Source of the DNA: Phycisphaerales bacterium | Lineage (GTDB): Bacteria > Planctomycetota > Phycisphaerae > UBA1845 > PWPN01 | Length of the DNA: 43,195 nt | Direction of reading: 5' to 3' | NCBI GenBank assembly: GCA_012729595.1 | Contig: JAAYCU010000162.1 | Span: 1 to 43,195, forward strand | Part shown: positions 15,657-24,184 of the stretch, in pieces | Position numbering within the stretch: position 1 is the stretch's first letter | Layout: the number at the start of each line of letters is the position of its first letter | Made by a program: the position numbers and the translations under genes | The notes under the pieces: generated by a model | Database searches by the model: none | Seen by the model: the letters and a program-made list of their open reading frames with translations, nothing else | What the model was told of the DNA's origin: nothing

Positions 15657-16819
15657 ATGACGAACCGGATCAGTATGCGAAACTGCTGGCTGACCTGGAC
15701 GCACAAGCCGCCCATCGGTTTCTGCGTACGATCGGATCACATCAGGAAGCCCACATCACGCTTAAAGGCCGACGAATGCTTTGCTTCGGGAGCAATAATT
15801 ACCTCGGGTTGGCCGGCCATCCGCATGTTCGGGCGGCAGTGCGTAACGCGGTAGAACAATGGGGATGGGGAGCCGGAGCTTCGCGTCTGGTAACCGGCCA
15901 CATGGAGCCACACGCGCAACTGGAGCAGATTCTTGCCGACTTCAAAAAGACCGAAGCCACTCTGATTCTGCCGACCGGCTACCAGGCCAATCTGGCGGCC
16001 ATCCGGGCCCTGGCCGGCCGCGGCGATGTGCTCTTTCTGGACAAGCTCAATCACGCGAGCATCATTGACGCGGCCAGAGGCAGCGGAGCGATAGTACGGG
16101 TTTTTCCACATCGCGATTACCGCAAGCTGGAGCGTCTGCTGGAACGTTCGTCCGGTACCCGCCGAAGGGTCATCGTGACGGATACGCTGTTCAGCATGGA
16201 CGGCGATTTCGCCGATCTGCCCAGACTGGTGGAATTGAAACACCGTTACACGGCACATTTGTGCGTAGATGAGGCTCATGCGACCGGCGTATTTGGCGAG
16301 ACCGGCCGTGGGTTGGCCGAGATGATGGGCGTGGAAGAGGACATCGATGTCGTAGTCGGCACCTTAAGCAAGGCCCTCGGGGGGATTGGAGGGTTTATCG
16401 CGGCTTCACAGTCGTTTATCGATTGGGTTATCAACACCGCCGGCTCATTCATTTACACGACGGCTATCCCGCCGGCGGCCTGCGCGGCCGCGGCTGCCGC
16501 GCTGGAACTTGTGATCAACGAGCCTTGGCGAAGGGAAAAACTCCTGCGCATGGCCAACGATCTGGGTATGGCCTTGCGAGCTCGCGGTTTCGACACCTCC
16601 GGCTCGACCAGTCAGATCGTACCTGTAATACTCGGTGACAACGAAGTCGCGTTGCGTCTTTCGCATCATCTGGAGGAGAACGGCATCCTGGCCCCGGCAA
16701 TTCGCCCGCCCACCGTCCCCCGCGGCCGAGCCCGTTTGCGGATCAGCCTGACCGCCGAACATGAAGAGGCGGACATAGAACATCTATTGAACGCGTTGGG
16801 AGCCTCAGGCCCGCCGTAA
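15653..16819 (+). CDS. bioF: 8-amino-7-oxononanoate synthase (alpha-oxoamine synthase family)
   Basis: A 388-residue PLP enzyme that condenses pimeloyl-CoA or -ACP with L-alanine in biotin synthesis. The PLP lysine is K240 in GTLSKALGG; DEAH (206-209) binds the cofactor; FGSNNYLGLAGHP and GWGAGASRLVTG mark the substrate site. The end IRPPTVPRGRARLRISLTAEH is typical of BioF rather than of Kbl or the serine palmitoyltransferases, though a relative with a different acyl donor is not excluded. No other biotin gene is present. The ATG at 15653 (MNDEPDQYAK) is chosen because it overlaps the preceding stop and fits family length; the frame continues upstream without homology. Confidence 0.88.
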   Translation: MNDEPDQYAKLLADLDAQAAHRFLRTIGSHQEAHITLKGRRMLCFGSNNYLGLAGHPHVRAAVRNAVEQWGWGAGASRLVTGHMEPHAQLEQILADFKKTEATLILPTGYQANLAAIRALAGRGDVLFLDKLNHASIIDAARGSGAIVRVFPHRDYRKLERLLERSSGTRRRVIVTDTLFSMDGDFADLPRLVELKHRYTAHLCVDEAHATGVFGETGRGLAEMMGVEEDIDVVVGTLSKALGGIGGFIAASQSFIDWVINTAGSFIYTTAIPPAACAAAAAALELVINEPWRREKLLRMANDLGMALRARGFDTSGSTSQIVPVILGDNEVALRLSHHLEENGILAPAIRPPTVPRGRARLRISLTAEHEEADIEHLLNALGASGPP

Positions 16820-16935
16820 AACGACTGTCCTATCAGCCCTTCGAGAAAGGCCGATAAACCGGCCTGCTTGCGGTTTGTGCCTGCCGCCGACCGATGACTT
16901 ACAGGGCCTCGGTGGAGTGCGCGGGCATCGCCGAT

Positions 16936-18510
16936 TTACGAAACTGCTCTGGACAGCAAAGCGCCTATTCGACGGCAGGCGTCGCCGAGCAACTGCCGCA
17001 GCCGTTGTTGCCCATCGATAGTGAAGATTACGCTGCTCGCCCCGGCCAGGATGCACAAAACGGCCACTACGGCGATGAACAAATGTATCGGGCCGGCCAG
17101 GGCGTAAGTAGCCGCGATCAGCAACGCGGTGCCTTGATCTATCGTCCGACGCTTGATCCACATCAGACAGATAATCACCACCAGAGCCGCGCTGACACCC
17201 AAGATACCCGTCCAGACGGCCGCGTGCAGGGCCTGGACGGGAGCCAGGCCGGGCAGCACAAGCCATCGACCGGCGGCAACGCCGGCCAGCAGGCCGACGG
17301 TCCAAGGCAGGAACAGATACCGGGGACGCTCGATCAAGCGGAAATGGATGGCCAGAAAACCCAAATGCCCGCTGACCATGAAGAACAACAACAGACCGGA
17401 AATTATGCTGACGCCTTGGGCGTATTCTCGGGGAAACAGGCGGACGAGCACGTCGGACAAACCGGCGATCAGGGCACAAAGGATAAGCAAGGCCAGGGCC
17501 GTGGTTTTGAAGGCCAGAGCCCATCGTTGATCGGCAGCGGGCGGTCCCTCAGATTCCCAGGTCTTGGTAACCGAGGTCTGCACGACGGTAACGATGGCCA
17601 CGGAGATAATCAGCACGGCCTGGGTCAACAGACGTACCCCGCCAAAGACGGCGGTAACGTCCGGTCCGTGTATCTTTTGAAGGTACCACATGGGATAGAA
17701 CTGAAGGGTCTGCCACATGACGGTCGCCAGGGCGGCCCAGGCCCCAAAACGCAGCATCCGTTCGACAACGCGATGCGTGCGGCCGTCGGCGCTTAAGGCC
17801 GTCAGGGATTCGCGGTCGGGCGCCGCCCGGAGTATCCGCCGCAGGCCGGGGATAACCAGCAGGGCCGCGGCGGCCAGCGTCAATCCGTAACAGGCCAGCA
17901 TGGCGGCAGCGGTGCCTCGGCCGACCAGGGTCACCAGAACAGCGGCCACCATGAAGGTCAGGTTGCTGACCAGTTCCATCAGGCTGACCGCGCGAAACAT
18001 ACGCAAACCTTTCAGGATGGATTGCGTCAGATAATAGATGATCAAGGCCAGCGTCGCGGCGGTGGCGATCCGAGTCAGGTCTGCGCAGGCGCGGATGTCC
18101 ACCACGGAATCTCCACTATTCAAGGTCGCGAACAGTAATCGGCCAATGGGTTCGGCCCACCACATGACCGCGACACTCAACCCGAGTCCAACGGCCAGAA
18201 TTAAGAGCACCGCGCGACGAAGAAAAGCCCGGAGGGCCTGCTTCGTCTCGTATTGGGGAACGTAACGGGCGAGGGCTTCGTTCAGGCCCAGACTGCAAAG
18301 CGGATCAAGAATATTGACTACGATCAGGGCCACTTGGAGCAAGCCGAACTCTCCGGTAGTCAATAGCCAGGCGAGCACTACCCCGCGTAGCAATCCGATA
18401 AACCGTGACGCAAACACCGTGGGCAGATATACGCTGAGCGATGCACTGACGGTTTCAGACCGGAATATAAGGGGGCGGGAAACAAGATTACTGCCGGTGG
18501 GGAGTATCAA
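16936..18510 (-). CDS. Wzx-type polysaccharide flippase (MOP superfamily)
   Basis: A 524-residue membrane protein with about 12-14 helices, for example FASRFIGLLRGVVLAWLLTTGEFGLLQVALIVVNIL at the start, which is the classic Wzx/RfbX N-terminus (GLNEALARYVPQY follows). Such proteins flip lipid-linked sugar repeat units across the inner membrane. It is the last gene of the minus-strand polysaccharide operon, and its ATG overlaps the preceding stop by 4 bp (18507-18510). The early part (MILPTGSNLVSRPLIF) lacks homology, so the functional start could be slightly inside. It converges with bioF. Confidence 0.85.
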   Translation of the reverse strand: MILPTGSNLVSRPLIFRSETVSASLSVYLPTVFASRFIGLLRGVVLAWLLTTGEFGLLQVALIVVNILDPLCSLGLNEALARYVPQYETKQALRAFLRRAVLLILAVGLGLSVAVMWWAEPIGRLLFATLNSGDSVVDIRACADLTRIATAATLALIIYYLTQSILKGLRMFRAVSLMELVSNLTFMVAAVLVTLVGRGTAAAMLACYGLTLAAAALLVIPGLRRILRAAPDRESLTALSADGRTHRVVERMLRFGAWAALATVMWQTLQFYPMWYLQKIHGPDVTAVFGGVRLLTQAVLIISVAIVTVVQTSVTKTWESEGPPAADQRWALAFKTTALALLILCALIAGLSDVLVRLFPREYAQGVSIISGLLLFFMVSGHLGFLAIHFRLIERPRYLFLPWTVGLLAGVAAGRWLVLPGLAPVQALHAAVWTGILGVSAALVVIICLMWIKRRTIDQGTALLIAATYALAGPIHLFIAVVAVLCILAGASSVIFTIDGQQRLRQLLGDACRRIGALLSRAVS

Positions 18511-18872
18511 AGGGCGGTCTCCATGACGACGGGGCGCATACGGCCGTACCGGATGGACGTCCCCCCGACCAAGAACGGTGCCTGCAGTCTAATCGGCTGC
18601 GGGCGCAACAGGTAGTCCAGGGCTACGATAACACCGGCACAACAGGAAAATAGAGCATTGGTAAACTGGAATACACTGGTCTCGCGCAACATGGCATCGA
18701 CGAAAAAAATGACAATGAGAACCCAGAAAACGAAGAAATCCCGATCGATCACTCCTTCGGCATACACCGGAAACCGACCGTATAAGCGAAGACTAACTCT
18801 CACCAAGACCACCAGCAGAACCGTGGTTAGCAGTACCACCCAATCCAATCTTCTTTCCGCCAGCAATTGCAT
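18507..18872 (-). CDS. Small membrane protein, possible Wzy/O-antigen ligase C-terminal remnant
   Basis: A 121-residue protein with three hydrophobic segments: LDWVVLLTTVLLVVLVRVSL, RDFFVFWVLIVIFFVDAML and ALFSCCAGVIVALDYLL. The segment with D and N before the last helix (FFVDAMLRETSVFQFTNALF) is reminiscent of the C-terminal end of O-antigen polymerases and ligases, which are normally 400 residues or longer. It occupies the operon position where a polymerase could be expected, and only 42 bp separate it from the upstream gene, so no N-terminal half is hidden there. It may be a remnant or a genuine small protein. The start is uncertain; no Shine-Dalgarno is seen. Confidence 0.55.
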   Translation of the reverse strand: MQLLAERRLDWVVLLTTVLLVVLVRVSLRLYGRFPVYAEGVIDRDFFVFWVLIVIFFVDAMLRETSVFQFTNALFSCCAGVIVALDYLLRPQPIRLQAPFLVGGTSIRYGRMRPVVMETAL

Positions 18873-18914
18873 GAATGAACCAATGAATAAGAGAGATCGT
18901 CCGGACCTCGGTCC

Positions 18915-19889
18915 TTACATGCGGCGATCCAGAAAACCGGGTATCGGAAACCGCCACTGATTAAGCACGAGCCCTATCACGCTGCCATGGGCCAGTTCGA
19001 TGCGTTTTCTGGCTTCCGCCACGGCCTCGCGGCGAGTCACCGAAGCATTGGCAACCAACAGGACACCATCAGCACAACCGGCCAAGGCCTGGACCGTGGC
19101 CTGGGTGCTCACCGGAGGAGCGTCGACGATCACATGATCGTATGCTGCGGCCAGGTCACGGATCAGAGTGCTGACATTCTGACGTTGCACAAGCGACGGA
19201 GCAACACCTTGCACCTGCCCCGCAGCCAAAACGTGCAGCCGGCCTTCTTCAATCGGCTGGATGGCGGACGCCAATGTCGTCTGACCGGCCAGTACCTCGG
19301 TTACTCCGGGGATGGGTTGCAAATCAAGAATCTTATGGAGCATGGGGCGACGCAGGTTGAAATCGACCAAGGCGATACGCAGCCCACGTTCGGCGGCACA
19401 ACCGACCAAGGCCAGGGCCACCGCGATCTGACTAACTCCTTCGCGTGACTCGGCCGCGGTCACCACCACCGTTTTGGGAGCAAGATGGTCCGGAGAGAAG
19501 AAAACCGAAGCCCAGAGTTGTTCCACGGCATCGCGTCCTCCCCGACGAAGGGTCGCGGGGCGTGCTGATGCGGCGGGAAAGAGCTTTGCCGAGGATATCC
19601 TCGGCGGTACCGCCGCGACCGGCTTGAATGCGTCGGGAATAGATGACTCGGCCTTGCCAGGCCGCGCGGACCGGACAAATTCTTCCTCGGGCAATCTCTG
19701 GTCATCTTCGGAGATATCAAAGCCACCCTCATCGGACAAGGCGAGCTCTTCCTCTTCCTTAGGGATGAGCAGTTCTTCATGCTTTTCGAAGAGGCGTCCC
19801 CCAAGGGTAGGCGGGTGGGAAGTGCCATCCTCCGCCCATCCGCTCTCGCCATTAGCAGGCTCGAAATCGTTACCTTTGTCGCGGACCAT
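18915..19889 (-). CDS. CpsD/BY-kinase-like ATPase with a degenerate Walker A motif
   Basis: A 324-residue protein. Residues 1-120 are an acidic, low-complexity region. From about residue 121 it is a CpsD/CapB-type P-loop domain: AVEQLWASVFF, KTVVVTAAESREGVSQIAVALA, ALVDFNLRRP (Walker A' position), GVTEVLAGQT and DHVIVDAPPV (Walker B, 251-260). Functional members have a GEGKT/S P-loop and D-A-D in Walker A'; here the P-loop reads ESREGVSQ (R for G, V for K) and Walker A' reads DFN. No C-terminal tyrosine cluster is present. It probably cannot hydrolyse ATP normally and may act as a structural partner of the Wzz protein encoded just upstream (7 bp gap). ATG supported by GAGG upstream. Confidence 0.8.
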   Translation of the reverse strand: MVRDKGNDFEPANGESGWAEDGTSHPPTLGGRLFEKHEELLIPKEEEELALSDEGGFDISEDDQRLPEEEFVRSARPGKAESSIPDAFKPVAAVPPRISSAKLFPAASARPATLRRGGRDAVEQLWASVFFSPDHLAPKTVVVTAAESREGVSQIAVALALVGCAAERGLRIALVDFNLRRPMLHKILDLQPIPGVTEVLAGQTTLASAIQPIEEGRLHVLAAGQVQGVAPSLVQRQNVSTLIRDLAAAYDHVIVDAPPVSTQATVQALAGCADGVLLVANASVTRREAVAEARKRIELAHGSVIGLVLNQWRFPIPGFLDRRM

Positions 19890-19896
19890 AATAGCC

Positions 19897-21582
19897 TCAG
19901 GTTACCAGCCGACCGCCACACTTGGGCACTGAACCAACCACGGGCACGCCCAAGTAGCGTTCCGCGTCCTCAATGGATTTAAACGTGTGGTCGAAGTGGT
20001 CGGCCACAAAGGCATAAACTACGGCCAGCAACAAGCCGACACAGGAGGCGATTACGGCATAAAAAAATGGTTTCGGATAAGCAGGACGGCTTACGTCTGG
20101 CAGTTGGGCGTGCTCGATAACCAGGATGGCGATTCCGTCGGTGTCCTGCTCCCGACCGGCCGTGTCCGCGGTCGAGTCGTTGGAGGCCTGACAATATTGC
20201 GTTTGGGCCAGGTTCATTTCATGGACCAGCGACTGGTATTCAAACAGCTTGCCAGTCAGGCGGTTCAACTGTTCCCGAAGGCGTTGCAGCTCCACGCGGG
20301 CTTCATCACGCCGGGCGGAGAGGGTGGCGATGGGGATGCGTAGGGTCCGGGCCTCGCCAACAATTTCCTTCAGAATGAGACGGCGAGTTGTGGCGATTTC
20401 CGCGCGTTTCTTGCGGACTTCGTCATGGTCGTCATGGTAATCCACCCGCAAGCGGTTGAGGTCGGTGAGCAGAGTCGCTTCCGTGGTCTTGAGCTGTCTG
20501 ATTGTCAGGTTGCCGGCCATCGTTTTTTCCGGAACGGTGGTCACCATGCCGGTCAGCAGCGGGTCCGTATCGGCCATCCGGTTGAGGACGGCCAAAGCCG
20601 GCACGGTCAACAACCCCTCGCTGTCGGTGCGAGGTAGGACGCCCCACAGGACCAAGGGCACCTGTTCCAGAAGCTGCTGCTGGAGCAGACGCAGTTCGGC
20701 CAACTCGCCGTCCAGGGCGAGCACGTTCTCGCGCTGGCTGCGGATCAGACAATGCTTGTCAGCCTCGGGGCCGTTGCGGGTGAGTTGTTCGAGAACTTCC
20801 AGATCGGAAGGATCATCGAGTCTTGCGACGAAAGCGTCCATGGCCGCCCGGGCCACTTCCAGCCGGGCTTTGCGGAGTTCCATCGTGCGGGCGTCCGTCG
20901 GAGCGACTGGCCTCTGGTCGCCCGGCCACTGCAACTGGCGATGGCGGTCCAGGTAGCTGCGGGCCACCATATCGGCGGCGATACGGGCTCGCTCGACCGG
21001 TTCCGGCTGGGTCACGATCAGGGTGACCGAGCCGGTCAGGACATCCTTGCCGACTTTGCCCACCTCGACCTTAACGTTGCGGGCAAAGCGCCGGACGCGC
21101 TCCCTGAATTCGGCCCCATGGGATGGATCGCTCTGGCGCTGCTCGATGCGTTGATCGAGCTCCACCAGAACGGCCTCGAAATCCGCCCGACGCTGTTCGG
21201 ACATCCCGTAAGCATTAAACCGGCCGTCCTCCAATTCGCCGCGGATTTCGTGCCAGCGCTGATATAAGGGGTCGCCGGATTCGGCGTATTCCATCAGCAG
21301 AACGGCCCGAGCCAGAACGGGAACAGAGGCCATCAACTCCAGCTGATTATTGACGAATATCCGAAGTGAGGAGTCCAGATAGAAATCCCGGTCAGGGTAG
21401 TCGCGCGTCAAGGGCTCGCGCATCTGGAACTTGACCGAGGAACGATAGTGTTTTCCGACAGTGGCGCAGGTTGCCCACGTTCCCGCAGCGAGCAGGACGA
21501 CGATCAACAGACAAACCGTCCGGCGGTTGCAAATAACCCGGGCCAGTTCGCGCAAAGATCGAGAGCCAATTGCCTTGACCAT
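19897..21582 (-). CDS. Wzz/GumC-type polysaccharide chain-length determinant
   Basis: A 561-residue polysaccharide co-polymerase. It has an N-terminal membrane helix (VCLLIVVLLAAGTWATCATV, about 23-42), a long periplasmic part with coiled-coil character, and a second helix near the end (PFFYAVIASCVGLLLAVVYAFVADHF), followed by a short cytoplasmic tail (IEDAERYLGVPVVGSVP) of the kind that normally contacts a CpsD/Wzc kinase domain. The kinase is a separate gene immediately downstream. Such proteins control polymer length during Wzx/Wzy-type export. The ATG at 21582 lacks a clear Shine-Dalgarno; it lies 21 bp after the SPOR lipoprotein gene. Confidence 0.85.
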   Translation of the reverse strand: MVKAIGSRSLRELARVICNRRTVCLLIVVLLAAGTWATCATVGKHYRSSVKFQMREPLTRDYPDRDFYLDSSLRIFVNNQLELMASVPVLARAVLLMEYAESGDPLYQRWHEIRGELEDGRFNAYGMSEQRRADFEAVLVELDQRIEQRQSDPSHGAEFRERVRRFARNVKVEVGKVGKDVLTGSVTLIVTQPEPVERARIAADMVARSYLDRHRQLQWPGDQRPVAPTDARTMELRKARLEVARAAMDAFVARLDDPSDLEVLEQLTRNGPEADKHCLIRSQRENVLALDGELAELRLLQQQLLEQVPLVLWGVLPRTDSEGLLTVPALAVLNRMADTDPLLTGMVTTVPEKTMAGNLTIRQLKTTEATLLTDLNRLRVDYHDDHDEVRKKRAEIATTRRLILKEIVGEARTLRIPIATLSARRDEARVELQRLREQLNRLTGKLFEYQSLVHEMNLAQTQYCQASNDSTADTAGREQDTDGIAILVIEHAQLPDVSRPAYPKPFFYAVIASCVGLLLAVVYAFVADHFDHTFKSIEDAERYLGVPVVGSVPKCGGRLVT

Positions 21583-21603
21583 ACCATTATCCGCGGTTCG
21601 GGT

Positions 21604-22368
21604 TTATGGAATAATGAACGCATCCGGATAACTCCGCTGCACGCGGGTCTTGCCCGATCCGGCCTCGCTATAAGTGGGATACCGACCAACCATGACGACC
21701 CACAGTGATTGATTGTTACGCGGCAGGAATTCCTGTACCGCGTCATATCCCTTGGCCCGCAATTCCTGGACTTTGCTTTCGGCGCGATCCGTGCTGCTGA
21801 AAGCGGCAAGTTGTATCGCGAAATAATCGTACCGCCAACTGGCCAGTCGTCGGGCGTCCGCGGCCATCGGGCTGTCGCGGAATTTTCGGAGTATCTGGCC
21901 AAACTGAAAAACCGCCTCCCGCCACTGACCGTTGCGTTGCAAAGCAAGACCGGCGCAAAAAAGCATCTTATCCTTGGGCGGCTGGTCGGGCAGATCGGGC
22001 AAGGCCCGTACATACAGGTCTGCCGCTCTGGACCAATTCCCCGACCGGTATGCCATAGCCGCCAACGAAGCGCGGCTTCGGGCGGTCAAATCCGCACGCT
22101 GACTTTTCTGTATCGCTCGCTCAAAATCCTGCTCCGCCTCGCGCGGTAACCTACTCTTTGATCGGCAAAGTCCTCGCAAATAATAAGCTTCCGATATCTC
22201 GAGGGCGTGATCGTAGTCCTTGATCAATCGATCAAGATCCTGCGTAGCGGCTTGCAATTCGCCGCGTTGATACGCCCCCGCAGCCCGTTCCAAAACCTGC
22301 CTTTCGGCGGGAGGAAGACTGGAACATCCGGCGACAAAGAAAATCGATACCAACCAACCGAGGCTCAA
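21604..22368 (-). CDS. Lipoprotein with TPR repeats and a C-terminal SPOR domain
   Basis: A 254-residue (or longer) protein. The lipobox is FFVAGC, followed by SSLPPAERQVLERAAGAYQRGEL, TPR-like helical repeats (residues about 25-165) and a SPOR domain at the end (YFAIQLAAFSSTDRAESKVQELRAKG, LWVVMVGRYPTYSEA). SPOR domains bind peptidoglycan lacking stem peptides. As first gene of the polysaccharide operon it may link export to the cell wall. The start is unclear. The listed TTG at 22368 lacks a Shine-Dalgarno, while AGGAGG at 22427-22432 lies 7 nt before an in-frame ATC (22419-22417) that would add 17 residues, including two Arg. Confidence 0.8.
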   Translation of the reverse strand: MSLGWLVSIFFVAGCSSLPPAERQVLERAAGAYQRGELQAATQDLDRLIKDYDHALEISEAYYLRGLCRSKSRLPREAEQDFERAIQKSQRADLTARSRASLAAMAYRSGNWSRAADLYVRALPDLPDQPPKDKMLFCAGLALQRNGQWREAVFQFGQILRKFRDSPMAADARRLASWRYDYFAIQLAAFSSTDRAESKVQELRAKGYDAVQEFLPRNNQSLWVVMVGRYPTYSEAGSGKTRVQRSYPDAFIIP

Positions 22369-22555
22369 TAGCCTGCGCGGCAGGATGGAAACAAACCTCG
22401 CTTGTCCATTCGTGTCGATTGGTCGTCCTCCTGAAGAAGAGATCCTTGCCTACGGTGCCATTACTAGATAATTTATATCAAAATCAATGAACGTCCAATA
22501 ACTCAATAGTCGGGATTCCACGAATGATCAAGACCCAGAAGACGGAATACCGTCC

Positions 22556-24034
22556 ATGATTATCGAATCGCTCATAGAAAATGCCAGACGCCAGCCGAAA
22601 CGCGTAATCGCCAAAGATCCGTCCCGCAGCTTAACCTGTGTACAACTGTGCAAATTCTCCCAGGCCATGCGTTCCTTGGTCCAAAGCCAAACCGTTTGTG
22701 ATCGCGTGGGCGTCATGCTGCCTGCCTCGGTCGCTGGGCTGGGAACCCTGATGGGAAGCCTATGGGCTGGCAGGACAATAGTGCCCCTCAATTTCCTGCT
22801 TAAACCAGACGAATTGCGTTTGATTCTCCAGGACGCCGGCATCGACCTGGTGATCACTACCGAGCATTTCGCCTCTATCACCGAAGCGCTGCCGGTTCGC
22901 TCTCTGTTTCTTGAGCAGGCGGGATTAAAGAAACGCTATCTCTGGTCCCGTCTCCGACGGTCTCCCCCTCCCCCACAAACCAAACCGAATGATGTCGCCG
23001 CATTGGTTTATACTTCCGGCACCAGCGGACAACCCAAAGGAGTTTGTCTTACCTACAACAATTTCTTATCCAATGCGCGGGCAGCCATCGAACATATGCG
23101 GATGGGCCCGGAAAGCCACTTCCTGGGCGTGCTACCGTCATTCCACGTCTTCGGGCTTACCGTCTTGACCTTTATTCCGGTAGTCCTCGGGGCAGCGGTA
23201 ACTTATGTACCACGTTTTTCAGCGCAGGCCGCGTATCAGGCCATTCGTGATACGGATATTTCCATCTTAATGGCCGTCCCCAGTATGTTCTCAGCTATAT
23301 CTCGACTCAAGGACTTGGACCGGAGTGCCTTCGGTCGCATCCAGCTTGCGGTCAGCGGAGGGGAACCTCTGCCGAAAGGTGTGTACGACCTGTTCGGCGA
23401 GCGAACCGGTCTGACCTTGCTGGAAGGCTACGGTATGACGGAGACCTCGCCGATCATTTTCGTGGATGCGCCATGGAATCATCGCGTCGGGACGGTAGGC
23501 ACTCCGTTACCGGGGGTGGAGATTCAGGTCCGCGACCATTCGGGACGGGTTCTGGAAACCGGCCAGGAGGGCGAACTTTTCGTCCGAGGTTCGCTGGTCA
23601 TGAAGGGATATCACCAACGACCGTTGGAAACAGGGAACATGATCGGCCCGGACGGCTGGCTACGTACAGGGGACATTGTACGTATCGAGGAAGAACAGCA
23701 TATTCGGATCACCGGACGGGCCAAGGAATTAATTATCGTGGGCGGGGAAAACGTCTATCCGCGCGAAGTGGAAATCATCCTGGAGCGGCATCCGGCGGTG
23801 GCGGCGGTGGCGGTCATGGGGCAACAGGATAATACCCGCGGAGAAGCGGTAGTCGCTTATGTTAGCCTGGAGGAAGGAAGCAAGACGACGCCCCAGCACC
23901 TGCGCGAATATTGCCGCGAACACCTGGCCGGCTATAAGGTGCCCCGCCAAATACATATACTTCCCGAACTGCCCCGTGGGCCGACGGGGAAAGTGTTGAA
24001 AAAAGAGCTTGCTGGGCGCGATCCTGTCCTGTAA
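22556..24034 (+). CDS. AMP-forming acyl-CoA ligase (class I adenylate-forming enzyme)
   Basis: A 492-residue ligase that would activate a carboxylic acid as acyl-AMP and pass it to CoA or another thiol. Motifs: P-loop-like YTSGTSGQPKG (about 149-159), LEGYGMTETSP, GELFVRGSLVMKGY, the hinge WLRTGDIVRI, ITGRAKELIIVGGENVYPREVE, and the catalytic Lys in GPTGKVLKKEL near the end. It resembles long-chain fatty acid CoA ligases and the ligase half of Aas; the substrate cannot be read. It is transcribed away from the polysaccharide operon across an AT-rich 190-bp gap, and it converges with dnaA. Confidence 0.87.
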   Translation: MIIESLIENARRQPKRVIAKDPSRSLTCVQLCKFSQAMRSLVQSQTVCDRVGVMLPASVAGLGTLMGSLWAGRTIVPLNFLLKPDELRLILQDAGIDLVITTEHFASITEALPVRSLFLEQAGLKKRYLWSRLRRSPPPPQTKPNDVAALVYTSGTSGQPKGVCLTYNNFLSNARAAIEHMRMGPESHFLGVLPSFHVFGLTVLTFIPVVLGAAVTYVPRFSAQAAYQAIRDTDISILMAVPSMFSAISRLKDLDRSAFGRIQLAVSGGEPLPKGVYDLFGERTGLTLLEGYGMTETSPIIFVDAPWNHRVGTVGTPLPGVEIQVRDHSGRVLETGQEGELFVRGSLVMKGYHQRPLETGNMIGPDGWLRTGDIVRIEEEQHIRITGRAKELIIVGGENVYPREVEIILERHPAVAAVAVMGQQDNTRGEAVVAYVSLEEGSKTTPQHLREYCREHLAGYKVPRQIHILPELPRGPTGKVLKKELAGRDPVL

Positions 24035-24133
24035 AGGATGTAGAAATACATATTGAGCGGCGGGTATCACCAAGCTACACGATACATCCCTCGTCAATGG
24101 CCATTACACTCGGAGCAGGAAACAGACTGGTAC

Positions 24134-24179
24134 GGAAAACAAGAGGATCATCTCTGCCCACAAGGCCCCTCTTGTTTCC
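24134..24179. terminator. Bidirectional hairpin between the acyl-CoA ligase gene and dnaA
   Basis: GGAAAACAAGAGG (24134-24146) pairs with CCTCTTGTTTCC (24168-24179) with one bulged A, around a 21-nt loop. The arms end in A/T runs on both strands, as expected for a terminator shared by the convergent ligase gene (ends 24034) and dnaA (ends 24185). Confidence 0.55.
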
Positions 24180-24184
24180 GCCGA

